Source: Ponticaulis koreensis DSM 19734
GTDB lineage: Bacteria; Pseudomonadota; Alphaproteobacteria; Caulobacterales; Hyphomonadaceae
Reading direction: 5' to 3'
DNA: 64,000 nt
Assembly (NCBI RefSeq): GCF_000420665.1
Contig: NZ_ATVJ01000001.1
Coordinates: 124,001-188,000, forward strand
The notes beneath the pieces were generated by a model. It saw nothing but the letters and a program-made list of their open reading frames with translations, searched no databases and had not been told where the DNA came from. Both the position numbers and the translations under genes were made by a program. This document shows, piece by piece, positions 63,295 through 64,000 of this stretch; positions within the stretch are counted from its first letter, which is position 1; each line of letters opens with the position of its first letter.

Positions 63295-63650
63295 CAGTCG
63301 ATCCGCAAGTCAACTCAATGCATGCTCGGTTGAAAGAAGCACGCAAAATGGCTGGCCTATCACAAGGACAAGTTGCAAAACTACTCGGCTTGCACAGACC
63401 CTCCGTTTCCGAAATCGAAGCTGGTAATCGCCGCGTTTCCGCCGATGAACTGAGTCAGCTTTGCGACATTTACGATATTAGTCCTGACTGGGTACTAGGG
63501 AAGTCTCCAGAAACAATAAGTCCTGACGACCCAAAGCTGGAATTGGCGGCGAGAGAACTAGCGAAGTTAAAACCTGATGATCTATCCCGCCTTTTGAAAG
63601 TGATAGCGGCTATGCGCTCTTCTAACGACACCGGCGGAGAGAAAATCTGA
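63291..63650 (+). CDS. XRE-family helix-turn-helix regulator
   Basis: 119 residues. The HTH is at about 11-70: LKEARKMAGLSQGQVAKLLG then HRPSVSEIEAGNRRVSADEL, with the recognition helix RPSVSEIE. The C-terminal part is helical (KLELAARELAKLKPDDLSRL). It overlaps the ACP-like gene by 4 bp and the ImmA gene by 1 bp (TGATG), so all three are one coupled unit. It probably represses its own promoter at the TTAC/GTAA repeats and is probably cleaved or antagonised by the ImmA-type protease. Confidence 0.92.
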   Translation: MTVDPQVNSMHARLKEARKMAGLSQGQVAKLLGLHRPSVSEIEAGNRRVSADELSQLCDIYDISPDWVLGKSPETISPDDPKLELAARELAKLKPDDLSRLLKVIAAMRSSNDTGGEKI

Positions 63651-64000
63651 TGCGTGTACAAGCACATTTGAGCGCTAGCAATGCGGACAAAAAGGGCATC
63701 GCCACTTCGGCCATGACAGCCGTTTCGAATGTACGTCAGTCGCTTGGCCTGGATCAGTTTTCGCCGACATGTATCTACGACATCTGCCACAAGATAGGCG
63801 TGACCGTACGCTTCAATGACATCAATATGGAGGGCATGTATCAAAAGGCAGACAAGCCCCATATTCATCTGTCATCGAAACGGCCGCTGTCCAGACGTGC
63901 TTTCAACTGCGGGCATGAGCTCGGGCATCATATTTTTGGTCATGGAAGCTCAATTGATGAGCTTCAAGAGGACACGAGTAAATATGGCGCATCGGACCCA
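63650..64000 (+). CDS. ImmA/IrrE-type metallopeptidase, N-terminal part (3' end outside window)
   Basis: The first 117 codons are visible. The zinc motif HELGHHIFGHG (HExxH at residues 89-93) after SSKRPLSRRAFNCG is the ImmA/IrrE signature; the preceding strand-helix part (FSPTCIYDICHKIGVTVRFN) is also typical. In ICEBs1 and phages such proteases cleave a neighbouring XRE repressor; IrrE/PprI does so in stress responses. The third metal ligand should lie beyond the window. The start ATG overlaps the XRE stop. Confidence 0.92.
   Translation, partial: MRVQAHLSASNADKKGIATSAMTAVSNVRQSLGLDQFSPTCIYDICHKIGVTVRFNDINMEGMYQKADKPHIHLSSKRPLSRRAFNCGHELGHHIFGHGSSIDELQEDTSKYGASDP

Larger units (their letters stand above)
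52912..64000. mobile_element. Probable integrative element inserted at tRNA-Thr(CGT); right end not in the window
   Basis: The stretch begins with a large serine recombinase abutting a tRNA 3' end. It carries a VirD4/TraG-type coupling ATPase, small membrane proteins, a resolvase, and many proteins of unknown family in mixed orientation, and it is visibly more AT-rich than the core. No housekeeping genes occur in it. No relaxase and no mating-pore genes are seen, so it is either a mobilisable element or the rest lies beyond 64,000. I could not find a second copy of the tRNA end in the window, which fits the other boundary being outside. Confidence 0.75.

Noticed and set aside
52929-64000. A second copy of the tRNA-Thr 3' end marking the right border of the element
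   Set aside because: I found no repeat of the tRNA 3' sequence by reading the region; the border is probably beyond the window.
52929-64000. A relaxase or mating-pore gene cluster
   Set aside because: None of the proteins shows relaxase histidines or VirB-type features; only the coupling ATPase is recognisable.

Overview
The window is a piece of an alphaproteobacterial chromosome, most likely from the Hyphomonadaceae/Caulobacterales neighbourhood. The evidence is the gene order mutM - enoyl-CoA hydratase - rpsT - dnaA, a separate dnaN-recF-gyrB block, a RegB/RegA/Sco redox cluster, a petABC cytochrome bc1 operon, a PHB depolymerase, DUF6111 and DUF1285 genes, and an alphaproteobacterial-type LexA box (GTTC-N7-GTTC). 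The species assignment is inference; no rRNA is present.

Layout of the core part (1-52.9 kb). 0-11 kb: end of a nucleotide pyrophosphatase-like gene, a cytochrome P450, an FAD oxidoreductase, an alpha/beta hydrolase fused to a membrane domain, a ClpP-like protease, apt, an SOS-controlled Y-family polymerase sitting between two copies of the 3' end of an exported-protein gene, a GST, mtnP and an Hsp70-like protein. 11-19 kb: cytochrome bc1 operon, trmL, hemF, tspO, and a DUF1285-Nudix-DUF6111-CCA-transferase operon. 19-26 kb: a coupled MoxR-DUF58-BatA/DUF4159-VWA operon. 26-35 kb: SDR, MAPEG, RegA/RegB with a divergent Sco protein, a WYL regulator and GST pair, PHB depolymerase, and a large acidic lipoprotein. 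35-40 kb: YgjP-type metallopeptidase, Na+/H+ antiporter, an unrecognised protein, an EEP-family hydrolase, VanZ. 40-49.4 kb: gyrB, recF, dnaN, dnaA, a 0.6 kb gene-free stretch with DnaA boxes, rpsT, enoyl-CoA hydratase, mutM. 49.5-52.7 kb: a membrane-anchored phosphoribosyltransferase-like protein and an MBOAT/SGNH acyl-transfer pair.

At 52,853-52,928 there is a tRNA-Thr(CGT). From its 3' end to the end of the window the sequence looks like an integrated mobile element: a large serine recombinase whose last five codons lie inside the tRNA gene, a VirD4/TraG-type coupling ATPase without its own membrane anchor next to two small membrane proteins, accessory proteins, a second small resolvase with three GGTACC sites upstream, a DGPA-repeat protein, an HD-domain/YciI operon, and at the right edge a coupled three-gene operon: an acyl-carrier-protein-like protein, an XRE regulator and an ImmA/IrrE metallopeptidase. 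No relaxase or mating-pore genes are visible, so the element continues past the window or is only mobilisable.

The strongest candidate for something little described is the ACP-like/XRE/ImmA operon. Other points worth a second look are the tRNA-encoded recombinase C-terminus, the split coupling protein, the anchored phosphoribosyltransferase-like protein, and the polymerase flanked by partial gene duplicates.
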